From Dioscorea cayenensis subsp. rotundata (lineage: Eukaryota; Streptophyta; Magnoliopsida; Dioscoreales; Dioscoreaceae), in the NCBI RefSeq assembly GCF_009730915.1, contig NC_052475.1:2294001-2358000 (forward strand): 64,000 bases of DNA, given 5' to 3'. The number at the start of each line of letters is the position of its first letter. Positions within the stretch are counted from its first letter, which is position 1. A model generated the notes under the pieces. The model was not told the DNA's origin and did no database searches. It worked only from the letters and a program-made list of their open reading frames with translations. The position numbers were made by a program, and so were the translations under genes. Positions 36,203 through 46,242 of the stretch are shown in pieces.

Positions 36203-36415
36203 ATGTAATTGTGATTACAATGGAGTTTCAGTTACATTGATATTTGGATTTTAAAGTACAACAGAGTCAATTCTAGTGTTTGGTTTGATATTAATACAAA
36301 TGCAGTGTTTGGTTGAATGTAATTGTGATTACAATGGATTTTCAGTTATATTGATACTTGGATTTTAAAGTACAACAGAGGCAATTCTAGTGTTTGGTTT
36401 AATATTAATACAAAT
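36188..36415. repeat. 114-bp tandem duplication overlapping the HINT3 stop codon
   Basis: gcagtgtttggttgaatgta starts at 36188 and 36302, and the two 114-bp copies differ at only a few positions. The unit contains gtaattgtgattacaat, which is partly self-complementary, and ends in a gtgtttggttt(g/a)atattaatac phrase. The duplication supplies the last four sense codons and stop of HINT3. Confidence 0.92.
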
Positions 36416-36505
36416 GTTATATTATTTGATTATGTATTTGATGGGAGTGATTTGTAAATTTAAATTTAAAAATCGATATTATTTAAGTGAATAGATATTA
36501 TTTTA

Positions 36506-36546
<41 letters not shown>

Positions 36547-37000
36547 CATTATAAATTTTCAATCGCATTAGCTATAATTTTATTATTAAATTAATAATTA
36601 AATTTATTCTTATATTTTATGATTAAATGGATATTATTCATGTATTGCTTCCTTGTAATTAATATTATCATGTAATTAACATGTATCTCTTTAACTATTA
36701 TGAGGCTTATTATTACATTATTTTTTGGATAAATACTCACTATTGTATCATTATTTGTGTTATTATCTAAGTTTCCTTCATCCCCAGCTTCCTCCTTTCA
36801 CAACTATCCAAGCTCCTCCATTTTCTTCTTTACTCTCATCAGTCTTTCCCTTCTATCCCACCATTAACTCCCCCCTCCTTTGTCTTCTTCCTTTTCACCA
36901 CCCACACCACCATTTATCCTTAAACTCAAACCCCAGCTCCAAGCTGATCAATGATCAATTTTCCGTTGAGCAAGTGATCATCGGTGGTGAAAGCACTAGT
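36416..37000. other. spacer between HINT3 and the Copia insertion
   Basis: AT-rich at first, with an (AAT)n microsatellite at 36507-36546. From 36770 to 36950 it becomes C/T-rich (cttcctcctttcacaac, caccacccacaccacc). The 142-codon open frame starting 36725 crosses into the LTR and is not credible as a gene. The Copia element interrupts this C/T-rich sequence, which resumes at 42511 as a G/A-richer stretch. Confidence 0.5.
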
Positions 37001-37005
37001 AGCCA

Positions 37006-37557
37006 GGTTAAGGTGATTAAAGAGGTAAAGAAGAGTTATAGATTGACAGAAGTGGTATGGAGAGGAAGGAGTTGCTTAGAAGAGAAGAGCATATTTGCAG
37101 GAAGTGTATTGTTTGTGAATTTGCAGGAAGTGTTTTGTATGCAAAAGGGGTAGAAGAGTAATTTTTGGTGTTTGAAAGTTTGGTAAAACAATTTTGTTAT
37201 CAGAGGGAAATACATGGACGGTGGAGATGAGATCATCTCAGAATTTGGTTCAAGTTCAAGGCAAGAGATTGAAGAGAAAGATGAATGGCCCATATTTGAT
37301 CATCAGAAGGATTAGAGTAAGTTCGAGGCAGTCCAAGTTAGTGGAGGCTTAAGTGGTTGAGTCCCTTAGCTTTGGACGTGTGTATAGTGACTTAGCTCAT
37401 ATTTTCTATGTTATTAAGTTAGTTTGTGAAATGAATGTTTATGAGTGTTTTGCTCATGTTTTCATAGAACTTGATGTAATTTTCCTGCAATATAGATGTG
37501 TTTTTAGCCCCTATTCTCTTCTACAAAGTTGTTTTTCTAGTGTCAAGGTGTCTAACA
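37006..37557 (+). repeat. 5' LTR of the 5.5-kb Copia element
   Basis: It matches 41950-42505 across its length, e.g. ggtggagatgagatcatctc, tagctttggacgtgtgtata and gatgtaattttcct. It is 552 bp long and ends TCTAACA. Confidence 0.95.
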
Positions 37558-37558
37558 G

Positions 37559-37576
37559 TGGTATCAGAGCTCCGAG
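37559..37576 (+). other. primer-binding site, initiator tRNA-Met type
   Basis: tggtatcagagctccgag lies one base after the 5' LTR. TGGTATCAGAGC is the standard complement of plant initiator tRNA-Met used by most plant LTR retrotransposons. Confidence 0.93.
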
Positions 37577-37854
37577 GTGAGTATTGAAATGGTTCTGGAG
37601 TTTTTCTGTTGTGAGGCGTTGTTGTTGTGTTGAGTTATGGTATTATGAGAGTTATGAGTGAATGTTTTTGTGGTGTGATGAAGTTTTTATAGCTGATCTG
37701 TGGTGTGATGAAGTTTCTGGATTTGTGAGGGTGTTTGAAAGGATTGTTGTCTTAAGGGAGATTTCTTAGGTAGTTTTGTTATGATTGAAGAGAGGTGGTT
37801 TTGCAAATTACAAAGGAGTTGGCATCAAGTTCTTCATCTGCACCTACACCATAT

Positions 37855-38459
37855 ATTTCACATTCCTTACTACTGGTGTTCAGAGATGAGGGATATGAGC
37901 ACTGGAATTACAGGATGAGAACATTTTTCAGATCTTAGAGGTTGTGGGAGATTGTTAAGGAGAAGCCACCATAGAGGGAGTTAGAAGATGATGCAAAAGC
38001 CTAGTTCTTATTGCAGCAGGCGTGGATGAAACAATTCTTCATAGAATTGTAAGGTTTGACATAGCTAAGGAGGCTTGGGATCACATAAAAAATGAAAACC
38101 AAGGGACATCAAGGATGGTGTCAGTGAGACAACAAACATTGAGTAAAAATTTTGAATTGTTACAGATGAAAGAAGAAGAGACAGTTCATCACAATATAAT
38201 TAGAGTGCTGGCAGTGGTGAACCAAATCAGAGGTATGGGTAGGGAGCTAAAAGATGCTGAAGTGGTGTTGAAAATGATGAGGAGTTTATCTTCAAGGTTT
38301 GTACATGTTGTTACATCGATTGAAGAAGCTAGGGATATGTCTAAAGTATCTCTAGATGAGTTGAGTGGATCTTTGCAAGCACATGAAGCTAGATTCAATC
38401 AATTCTCTGAGAAGCATGAAGATAAAGCTTTCGTGATGAGGGGTAATACAAGTGGTTGA
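37855..38459 (+). pseudogene. Copia gag (UBN2-type) remnant
   Basis: The frame starts near SHSLLLVFRDEGYEHWNYRM (37860-37940) and breaks at a stop. It continues in the 145-codon frame 38022-38459 with AKEAWDHIKNENQG, ELLQMKEEETVHHNIIRV and DELSGSLQAHEARFN, a typical gag polyprotein series. A degenerate zinc knuckle (LRCKKFGHL, stop, SHCW) follows at about 38714-38755. Confidence 0.88.
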
Positions 38460-38859
38460 AGAAATTTTATGAGAGGAAGAGGAAGAAATTATAGAGGCAG
38501 AGGTAGAAGTACTGAAAATTCAAGAGGTGTTGGTTATGACAATCAAAATTCAAGTGATCAAAGACAATTTCAGAGGCAGTAATATACTGGTAAATGGAAT
38601 TCATGGCAGTAAGGGAGAGGAAATTAGAGACCATTTGGGAGGTCCAGTAGAGGTCAAAGGTAGTTTGATGGGCAAAGAATTGGTAGAAGTAATTTTTAGA
38701 ATATGCAGTATTTGAGATGTAAGAAATTTGGGCATTTGTAGTCACATTGTTGGTCTCAATATAGGAGATTTGATGATGGAGTAAGTTCTTCAAGTAACCA
38801 AAATTCAGGCAGTCAAAATTCAAGTGATTATAGTACTTTGCTTATGGTGCAAAATGGGA

Positions 38860-39362
38860 AAGAAAGCAGTAGTTCTTATGTGTGGATTTTAGACAGTGGA
38901 ACCTTAAATCACATGACAGGAAATAGAATGTTGTTTCATTAGATAGATGAAAGTGTGCATTATAAAGTCTGGCTTGGGGGTGATAAAGAACTTGATGTCT
39001 GTGGTAGAGGATCTGTTGCAGTCAATGTTCAAGGAGAAGGGATTAAATTAATTCATGGAGTAATATATGTACCAAAGTTGGCACATAATTTATTGAGTGT
39101 GGGACAATTGATTGGCAGTGGGTTTAATGTGAACTTTAGCAATTGTGGATGCAATATAGAGAATGTAGAAACTGGTGTTCAGGTGTTGTATACTCAAAGG
39201 AATGAGCATAATCTATTTCCTGTGGAGTTTTCTAAAGATGAGAAAATTAATGTGGCAATGTTTGCTGATGGATTATCTTCATTATGGTATAGAAGATTTG
39301 ACCACCAGAATTTTCAAGGTCTGCACGTGCTGCATGAGTACAACATGTTGCTAGTCTTCTAA
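38860..39362 (+). pseudogene. Copia protease and pre-integrase remnant
   Basis: YVWILDSGTLNHMTGNRMLF at 38878-38940 carries the aspartic-protease DSG triad, followed by a stop. The next frame (38955-39362) has VYVPKLAHNLLSVGQLIGSG-like wording, the normal lead-in to integrase. Confidence 0.88.
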
Positions 39363-39404
39363 ATGTGAAAAAATTGCAAAGTTGTGAAGTTGTATCTTTG
39401 GAAA

Positions 39405-39852
39405 AATGTCAAGATTGCCATTTTCATCAGGGAAGTCATGTAGAGCAAAACAGAAATTGCATTTGGTTTATGCAGATGTCTATGAACTAATGCAAACTGA
39501 ATCTCATGGTGGTAATAGATTTTTTCTGTTATTCATAGATGATTATACTCGCATGAGTTGGGTTTATGTGATTAAACACAAGCATGAGGTTTTCCAATGT
39601 TTTCAGAATTTTATTGCTTTTGTTGAAAGACAATCAGGTTATAAACTCAGAATTCGAAGGACAAATAGGGGTGGAGAGCATGTGTCTCGAGAATTTAGTT
39701 TGTTTTGCTCAAAATTGGGAATTAAGCATGAGTTGACAACACCATATTCTCCTCAACAAAATGGAGTAGCTGAGAGGAAGAATAGAACCTTAACAGAGAA
39801 AGCAAGAAGTATGTTAAAGGCCAGCAAGCTACCAAATGATTTTTGGCCATAA
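39405..39852 (+). pseudogene. Copia integrase remnant
   Basis: The zinc-binding part survives as CQDCHFHQGSH near 39410. The core reads VYADVYELM (first Asp), then FIDDYTRMSWVY, RRTNRGGEH and ITPYSPQQNGVAERKNRT-like wording with the final Glu. The usual second catalytic Asp in R(T)D(R/N)GGE is Asn here, so the DDE triad is broken. The frame ends at a stop at 39850. Confidence 0.9.
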
Positions 39853-40394
39853 GTAGTCCCAACAACAACATACTTATTTAATGTGTCACCAACATATGCA
39901 GTAGCTCATGAAACACCACATGAAGCTTGGTTTGGAACAAAACCTAGTGTGCATCATTTAAGAGTATTTGGGTGTGTTACATAAGCTCAAATCCCAGCTC
40001 AGAAATTGTAGAAGCTTGATAATAAGGCAGAAAAAGGAGTGTTTGTGGGCTATAGTAAAAAAGCCAAGGCGCATAGAGTGTTTATACCTACTTCAAGAAA
40101 AGTGGTTATTAGTAGATATGTACAATTTATTGAAAATGAAGTGTGTAATTGGGAAGATACAGTAGTGCCTAAGAAGAAACTTGTTCTGCAAAAAATGAGA
40201 ACTAGTCTTCCAGGTAATTTACATAGTGGTGATAATCATACAATTTCAGTTATTGAAAGTGCAGGTGAAAGTAGTGAGAGAAGAGGTTTGTTTTTAATTA
40301 GACAAGTAACATAAGAAGATGCAGCTAGTGTTGATGAATCTCCCATTCAGAGAGTAAGGACATTAAGAGAAACTACGATAGTTGTTCATTTATG

Positions 40395-41280
40395 TTAGCA
40401 GTTACAGATCCAGGAAGTTTTGATGAAGCCCAACAATATGAAGAGTGGACCAATGCAATGATAGTGGAAATAAAGGCAATTGAAATAAAATAAAACTTGG
40501 GAGTAAAGTGAATTGGCACCATAAAAGAAGTTGATTGGAGTGAAATGGGTGTTTAGAACAAAATATAAACCTAATAGTGATGTGTCCAAGTATAAAGCCA
40601 TGTTGGTTGCCAAGGGCTACTCACAAGAGTATCGATCGGATTATGAAGAAATTTTTACACCTGTTGTAAGGATGGAAACAGTAAGATTGATGTTTGCATT
40701 AACAGCTCAGAATTCTTGCCTAGTATATTAGTTGGACGCCAAATCAACTTTTCTGAACGGAGATCTCAAAGAAAAACTATATATTGCTCAACCATAAGGA
40801 TTTGAAGTAGTTGGTAAAGAGAGTATGGTATATAAATTATCAAAGGCCCTTTATGGTTTAAAACAGGCTCCAAGGTCCTGGTATGAGAAGCTTGATGGTT
40901 ATTTAAATTCTCAAGGATTTCACAGAAGCAGCACTGAGCACAATTTGTATAAGAAAATTAACAAGAAGGGGGAGATTCTATTAGTATGTGTTTATGTGGA
41001 TGATGTGATATATATGAGTTCATCAATGGAGTTGATGTTGAATTTCAAGGATTGTATATATGCAACATTCTTTTGAAATGAGTGATTTGGGTATCGTATC
41101 TTATTTCCTTGGTCTAGAAGTGAAGCAATCTATTTATGGAATTCATATCTCACAGTAGAAATATGTTACAGATTTGTTGAAGAGCTACCGGTTGTTGCAA
41201 TGTAAATCAATGAGTGTGGCATTAATTCCAAATGCAAAACAACAAAATATGAACAAGAAGAAGCAACAGATGTAACATAG
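40395..41280 (+). pseudogene. Copia reverse transcriptase remnant
   Basis: Fragments in order: VKWVFRTKYKPNSDVSKYKA, LVAKGYSQEYRSDYEEIFTP, LDAKSTFLNGDLKE after a stop, KALYGLKQAPRSWYEKL, and VCVYVDDVIYM with an intact catalytic YVDD. A frameshift follows near 41077, with the remainder around SEAIYLWN-type sequence in another frame. Confidence 0.92.
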
Positions 41281-41510
41281 TACATGCAGTTGATTGGTAA
41301 ACTTCTGTATGTAACTCACTCTAGACCAGATATTGCTTTCTTAGTGGGTTTCTTTCAAGATTTATGCATAGTCCTACAAAATCACATCAAGGAGTAGCTA
41401 AACATTTGTTGAGGTATTTAGCAGGTAGAAGGAGTTATGGAATTCTATATGGTAAATCAAAAAAATTCAAGCTGTAAAAATTTTCATATAGTGACTGGGG
41501 ATTAAATCTA

Positions 41511-41870
41511 ATGGGCAGGAAAAGTACAATTGGTGTTGTTTTTAATTTGGGATCAAGAGCTGTCAATTGGATATCAAAGAAACAAGAAATTGTGGCATTA
41601 TCTTCAAATAAGGTAGAGTATATAACATATAGTGCAGCTTGCTGTCAAGGTATCTGGTTGAAGAAAATTATAGAGGAATGTGGAATGAAGTATGAAGAAC
41701 CTTTATATAGGTATTGTGATAATAAATCCTGTATTGCTTTGCCAAAAACCCACTGCTCCATGGAAGAACAAAGCATATGGATGTTAAATTCCATTTTATT
41801 AGAGATTTGGTGGCAAAAAAGACGGTGGTTTTTTAGTATTGTCCATCGAATGAGCAATTGGCTGATGTGA
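41511..41870 (+). pseudogene. Copia RNase H remnant
   Basis: The 119-codon frame has RKSTIGVVFNLGSRAVNWIS, KKQEIVALSSNKVEYITYS and YRYCDNKSCIALPK, the conserved Copia RNase H blocks. It then slips frame before the terminal ADVMTKA-type end, which is read as QLADVMTKAV in another frame near 41860. Confidence 0.9.
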
Positions 41871-41949
41871 TGACCAAAGCTGTAGTTTGCGAAAAATTGT
41901 AAAATTCAGAGAAACTCTGAGGGTGTGTGATCTTCAATCAAGGGAGAGC

Positions 41950-42505
41950 TATTAAGGTGATTGAAAAAGTAAAAAAGAGTTGCAGACTAACAGAAGTGGT
42001 TGAATGGAGAGGAAGGAGTTTCTGAGAAGAAAAGAGCATGTTTTGCAGGAAGTGTTCAGTCTGTAAATTTGCAGGAAGTGTTCTGTATGTAAAGGTGGTG
42101 GAAGATTAATTTTGGGTGTTTGAAAGTTTGGCAAAACAATTATGTAATCAAAGGGAAATAGATGGATGGTGGAGATGAGATCATCTCAGAATTTGGTTCA
42201 AGTTTAAGGCAAGAGATTGAAGAGAAAGATGAATGGCCCAGATCTAATCATCAGAAGGATTAGATTAAGTTCAAGGTAGTCCAAGTGAGTGGAGGCTTAA
42301 GCAATTAAGTCTCTTAGCTTTGGACGTGTGTATAGTGACTCAGCTCATATTTTCTCTGGTATTAAGTTAATTTGTGAAATGAATGTTTATGTGTGTTTTG
42401 TTCTTGTTTTCATAGAACTTGATGTAATTTTCCTACAATATAGATGTGTTTTCAGCCCATGTTCTCTTCTACAAAGTTGTTCTTCTGGTGTCAAGGTTTC
42501 TAACA
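41950..42505 (+). repeat. 3' LTR of the 5.5-kb Copia element
   Basis: Partner of 37006-37557, 556 bp. It starts tattaagg, where the 5' copy has ggttaagg, and ends tctaaca just before the AGCCA duplication. Confidence 0.95.
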
Positions 42506-42510
42506 AGCCA

Positions 42511-42748
42511 TGCATGATCTCCAACAACAACTTCCATCCACAGTTTCCTAATGTTCAATGAAAGAGAAGCTCTTGGCATGATGCCCAGCTGTTGATCTTG
42601 CTCGAGAGATGAATGGAAGAGAGCAAATATCGATGCAGAGAAGGGCGTCACCGGCCAAGGTAGTGATGATGGTGACATGGAGGTGGCGGTGGGTTGAGAG
42701 AAACATGGCAAGGTGGAGGAGCAGGTTGGTGTAGTCTTGTGCCATGAA
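42511..42748. other. right half of the sequence split by the Copia insertion
   Basis: A GC-balanced stretch (tggtgacatggaggtggcgg, gatgatggtg). Minus-strand frames of 65-80 codons cover it, but no domain was recognised. Joined with the C/T-rich stretch left of the element it may be a decayed gene fragment. Confidence 0.4.
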
Positions 42749-42789
42749 GGGATTTGGTTTTACACTCCATTTGGATGTAAAACCAAATA
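42749..42789. repeat. inverted repeat with 13-bp perfect arms
   Basis: atttggttttaca is followed by ctccatttgga-type spacer and then tgtaaaaccaaat, forming a perfect 13-bp hairpin. It may be the closed terminus of a MITE or simply a palindrome. Confidence 0.8.
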
Positions 42790-45225
42790 CATGAAAAATT
42801 GGTTTTTGGAGTAATTTGAACTTACATTAAGAATTTAGGAATTCATTTAAAAAAATAGAGAAGTTTTAACAATAAAATAACTTCAGTTATCAATAAACCA
42901 AAATACACCCAAATAAACAATACTTGAAAGTTACAGCTTGGTACATCTTTGCTCCATAAAACCTCAGAAAATTGATAACCTCCATTTGTATTTTGTGTAC
43001 AATAGTATGTAGATATTATCTAGTAGATTTTATTCAAGTTGGTCTTTATGTTTTCTTAACCATTTGTCTTATTTGAGAAATTTCTTACGTCTTTGTTATT
43101 GTTCAAATGTTTAGATATTGATTAGAGCTTTATTAGGTGAAAATTGTTTATTAGTACTCTTGCATTAGCTTGGGTGCTATATTCCTTTTTTTTATATAGA
43201 AAATATCTATCTTATGATATAATGTGATACAAATGACAATAAATATATATTTTTTTATTACATTACTGCTTTTAATATATCTACATTGGATAACTAACAT
43301 GCCATTACTCTGACAAAAAAATATAGTTAAAATATGGAGAAGGAAAATCATTTGATCCCTTTCAAAAGAGTGCTTTGCTTGATACAATGCAATACATATT
43401 TATTACTTTTCACTATATTACACATGTTTTTCTAAGACTCTAAAAATTTATTCTAAAAATTTACAATTTATTCATCTTGGACAAATTTGTATGTTTTTTA
43501 AATCAAACCATATTACATTTATTTCAAATTAAATTAATTATAGTTTCAAAATAATTTTGATCTTCAAATAGTAAACTTATTTATGTGTTTCACATAATGT
43601 TTGAATGATTCCATGACATATTTTAAATACAATTTAAATAATAATAGCAATTGTAATTGGTTTTTATAAAAATCATTTTTATAGTGAGTTTATGTAAAAA
43701 AACAAAAACAAATTGTTATAAGCAAGTGGAAGATTATTAGATAATGTGAATTGAAAGGTTTAGACTTTTAAAAGCAATTGTACAATTGTACATGATTTAT
43801 TTTTCTTTGTTATCTCATATCTTTCACCATAAATAACTCTTCCATAAATGGTATCATAGCCATATCTAAATCAATTTTTCGAGGGGAGGGAAGGGCATGA
43901 ATGCATTATTGGTTCTTGTATTATGGTGTATTATACTTATTTTGCTCTTTGTAATTTTAAAATATTGATTATGATTCCAACACAATTAGGTTTTTTTTTA
44001 ACCATATTTTGTATTACTAAGTTAACATAAGGATATAATTAAAATTTTTTGATCTTTTATAAACTATTTTAATAATGTGAAATTAATAATATCACATGGT
44101 AGTCTATGTGTTGTAATATTTAATAGTTATAATGGTTGATAAGCCTGATATCATCATCATTATCTTTATTTTTATCTTTCACTTGCTACGTGGCATTAGT
44201 TGTATTGTCATTAAAACCCTGACCGTCAAACTAGGGCACAAAATTGATAAGCGAAATGAAACTGAGCTCAATAATCTATTTGAATGCCTAATGCATGAGT
44301 AATAGATTAACTGAGAGAATTCTGCATGTATTTAGGCAACAAAAAAAAATTTAGTAGCATGTTATTAATTAAAGTGAAGGTATTGTTGTTATATCTTTAA
44401 CCAAGTAAAGCATTGATCACTTGACAAATTATGTAATTATATCTTTAACAATGTATCATATTCATTCCTACCTTTATAGATGAGGTCATTATTGGTGGTG
44501 ATTAAACAAAAGTAGGAGTCGCCAAGAAAGATGCTTGATATTAAGATGCTCATACATAATTTTTATATTTAGTCAACCCAATAAATTAATCCCAATTTAA
44601 TGCTTTGAATTGCTTTAAAGAAGATGTAACAAAAAGAAATAACGATTAACAACATCGTTTTTTTTTTACAGTTATTCTAATTTTTTTCCTCATTGGCATT
44701 TAGGGTTCATGTGGGAGAGATTTATTTTTAAGAATAATAAGAGTAGCAATAAAAGTGATTATTGGAGAATTTTGGCGAAGGTTATGAGATACTGAAGCGT
44801 AACTAAAAGAATAATGTAATTATATTTCTTTTAATATTTAAAAATTTATTTATTGAAACAATAATAAATAAAGTTAATATATTAAAACTAAATAATTTCA
44901 AATCAACATTACCATCTATAAACACCATATAAACTATGAAATTATTATTTTTTATATATTTTAGAAGATAATAAAAAAAACAAAGCGTTATTCATAATAT
45001 TCCAACAAATATTCATACATAGATTATAAATAACATTTTAAAATATTAAAAAAATAATCTGATTATCTGTATTTTGCAGTCAATTTAAGCTTTTCAAGAA
45101 AAATTTTTTTTTGAAATGACAACAATTTAGTTAGTGGGTCATTAAATGGGTTGCCTTAATATTCATAAATTTGAAAATCTAGTCAATATAAAGCAGTTCT
45201 GGTAATATAAAATTTGTTAAAATTG

Positions 45226-45294
<69 letters not shown>

Positions 45295-45775
45295 CATTAT
45301 GGTTTATGCATAACAAAATATTAATTATGGACTAGATTTTTAAAATTTGAGCTGAACTATTCCAAAGATTGTATAGAAGCTCAAGCCATGTAATTTCACT
45401 ATTCTCAAACTAAATTGAGTTAAAATGAATAATCTACAAATAGTCTCAAAATTTATATTTTAATTTATATTAGTTTTTTTTTTTAAACTTGTAGACATAT
45501 AACATCTTAACTATATTTTATATTTAAACTTTACAATAAATATGGTCTTACATAGTTCAACAGATAAAAGGAACTAAAAATTTGTATACTATTACTAACA
45601 AATTAATAGCACAAAATAAGTTTAAATTTTTTGAAATTAATAATATATAATAAGCTAAATTTTTTTCGATTATTTATTTTATAAAAAATTTTAAACTCAT
45701 CATCAACCATAAATTTTTTTTTTTTAAAAAAACCATCACATTATATATATATAATTAAAAAAAATTCAAAACCTT
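42790..45775. other. AT-rich intergenic DNA
   Basis: No gene was recognised in about 3 kb. A very long (AT)n tract occupies 45228-45291, and a run of T and A marks 45710-45740 just before the promoter of the next gene. Confidence 0.5.
45228..45291. repeat. (AT)n microsatellite, about 32 units
   Basis: Uninterrupted AT/TA dinucleotides, the longest simple repeat in the window. Confidence 0.95.
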
Positions 45776-45830
45776 GGCCCAATGAATAAATCCTCTATGA
45801 AGGCAAAGGCCCAGCAAACAGCCCAACTGG
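45776..45830 (+). promoter_or_regulatory. cluster of GGCCCA (site II) elements
   Basis: ggccca occurs at 45776-45781 and 45809-45814, with an additional agccca at 45829. Site II motifs (TGGGCY) are known plant promoter elements bound by TCP factors, usually near the start of housekeeping genes. They lie about 430-470 bp upstream of the RRM-like ATG, before a C/T-rich leader. Confidence 0.5.
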
Positions 45831-45984
45831 CTCACGCCACCCATGCTAGGCTCACCACCAACCCAAGAAGAAATACCGCAACTCAATTCCCAAGACTCCA
45901 CACTTCCATTCTCACCACCACAAAAAGACAACTCCCCAAGACACTTGCCATATTTGGCTCAACGTCATCTCCCCCCATATGCAC

Positions 45985-46205
45985 TGCCAATACTGCAACA
46001 GCCTCTTTCCAAGCGTCCACCCCTCCCTTTCTCCTTCTCCTTCTCCTTCTCCTTCTCCTTCTCCTCTCTAGTCTCAACCACTTGCACTATCTCTTCTCAC
46101 TCCTTCCATCTTCTTCCTTTTTCCTCCTCTCTAAAACCCTTCCTTTTTTCCCTCTTATCCAAACCCTTCTCTACACATACTCTCTCTCTCTCTCTCATTC
46201 TCTCT
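45985..46205 (+). repeat. C/T-rich leader with (CTT)n and (CT)n
   Basis: Contains ctccttctccttctcctt (about seven units) and a ctctctctctctc run, both just upstream of the ATG at 46243. This is typical of plant 5' untranslated regions. The long frames at 45782-46240 and 45843-46223 translate this low-complexity sequence and are not counted as genes. Confidence 0.7.
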
Positions 46206-46242
46206 TTTCTGATCTATCACTGATCACCTTTCCAAACTAACC

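Larger units (their letters stand above)
37006..42505 (+). mobile_element. complete but inactive Copia LTR retrotransposon (5.5 kb)
   Basis: AGCCA flanks both ends (37001-37005 and 42506-42510). LTRs are 37006-37557 and 41950-42505 and end in TCTAACA. Their first bases have decayed to GG and TA from the expected TG. A tRNA-Met-type primer-binding site TGGTATCAGAGC follows the 5' LTR. A caagggagagct purine tract precedes the 3' LTR. Inside, in Copia order, are gag, degenerate zinc knuckle, protease, integrase, reverse transcriptase and RNase H, all on the plus strand and broken by multiple stops and frameshifts. The integrase-before-reverse-transcriptase order makes it Copia, not gypsy. The two LTRs are visibly diverged, so the insertion is not recent. 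Confidence 0.97.

Noticed and set aside
36725-37153. 142-codon plus frame
   Set aside because: It crosses the AGCCA insertion boundary into the 5' LTR, so it cannot be an ancestral gene.
45782-46240. 152-codon frame upstream of the RRM-like gene
   Set aside because: It translates a site II region and (CTT)n/(CT)n leader in a frame unrelated to the downstream protein; low-complexity Leu/Ser.
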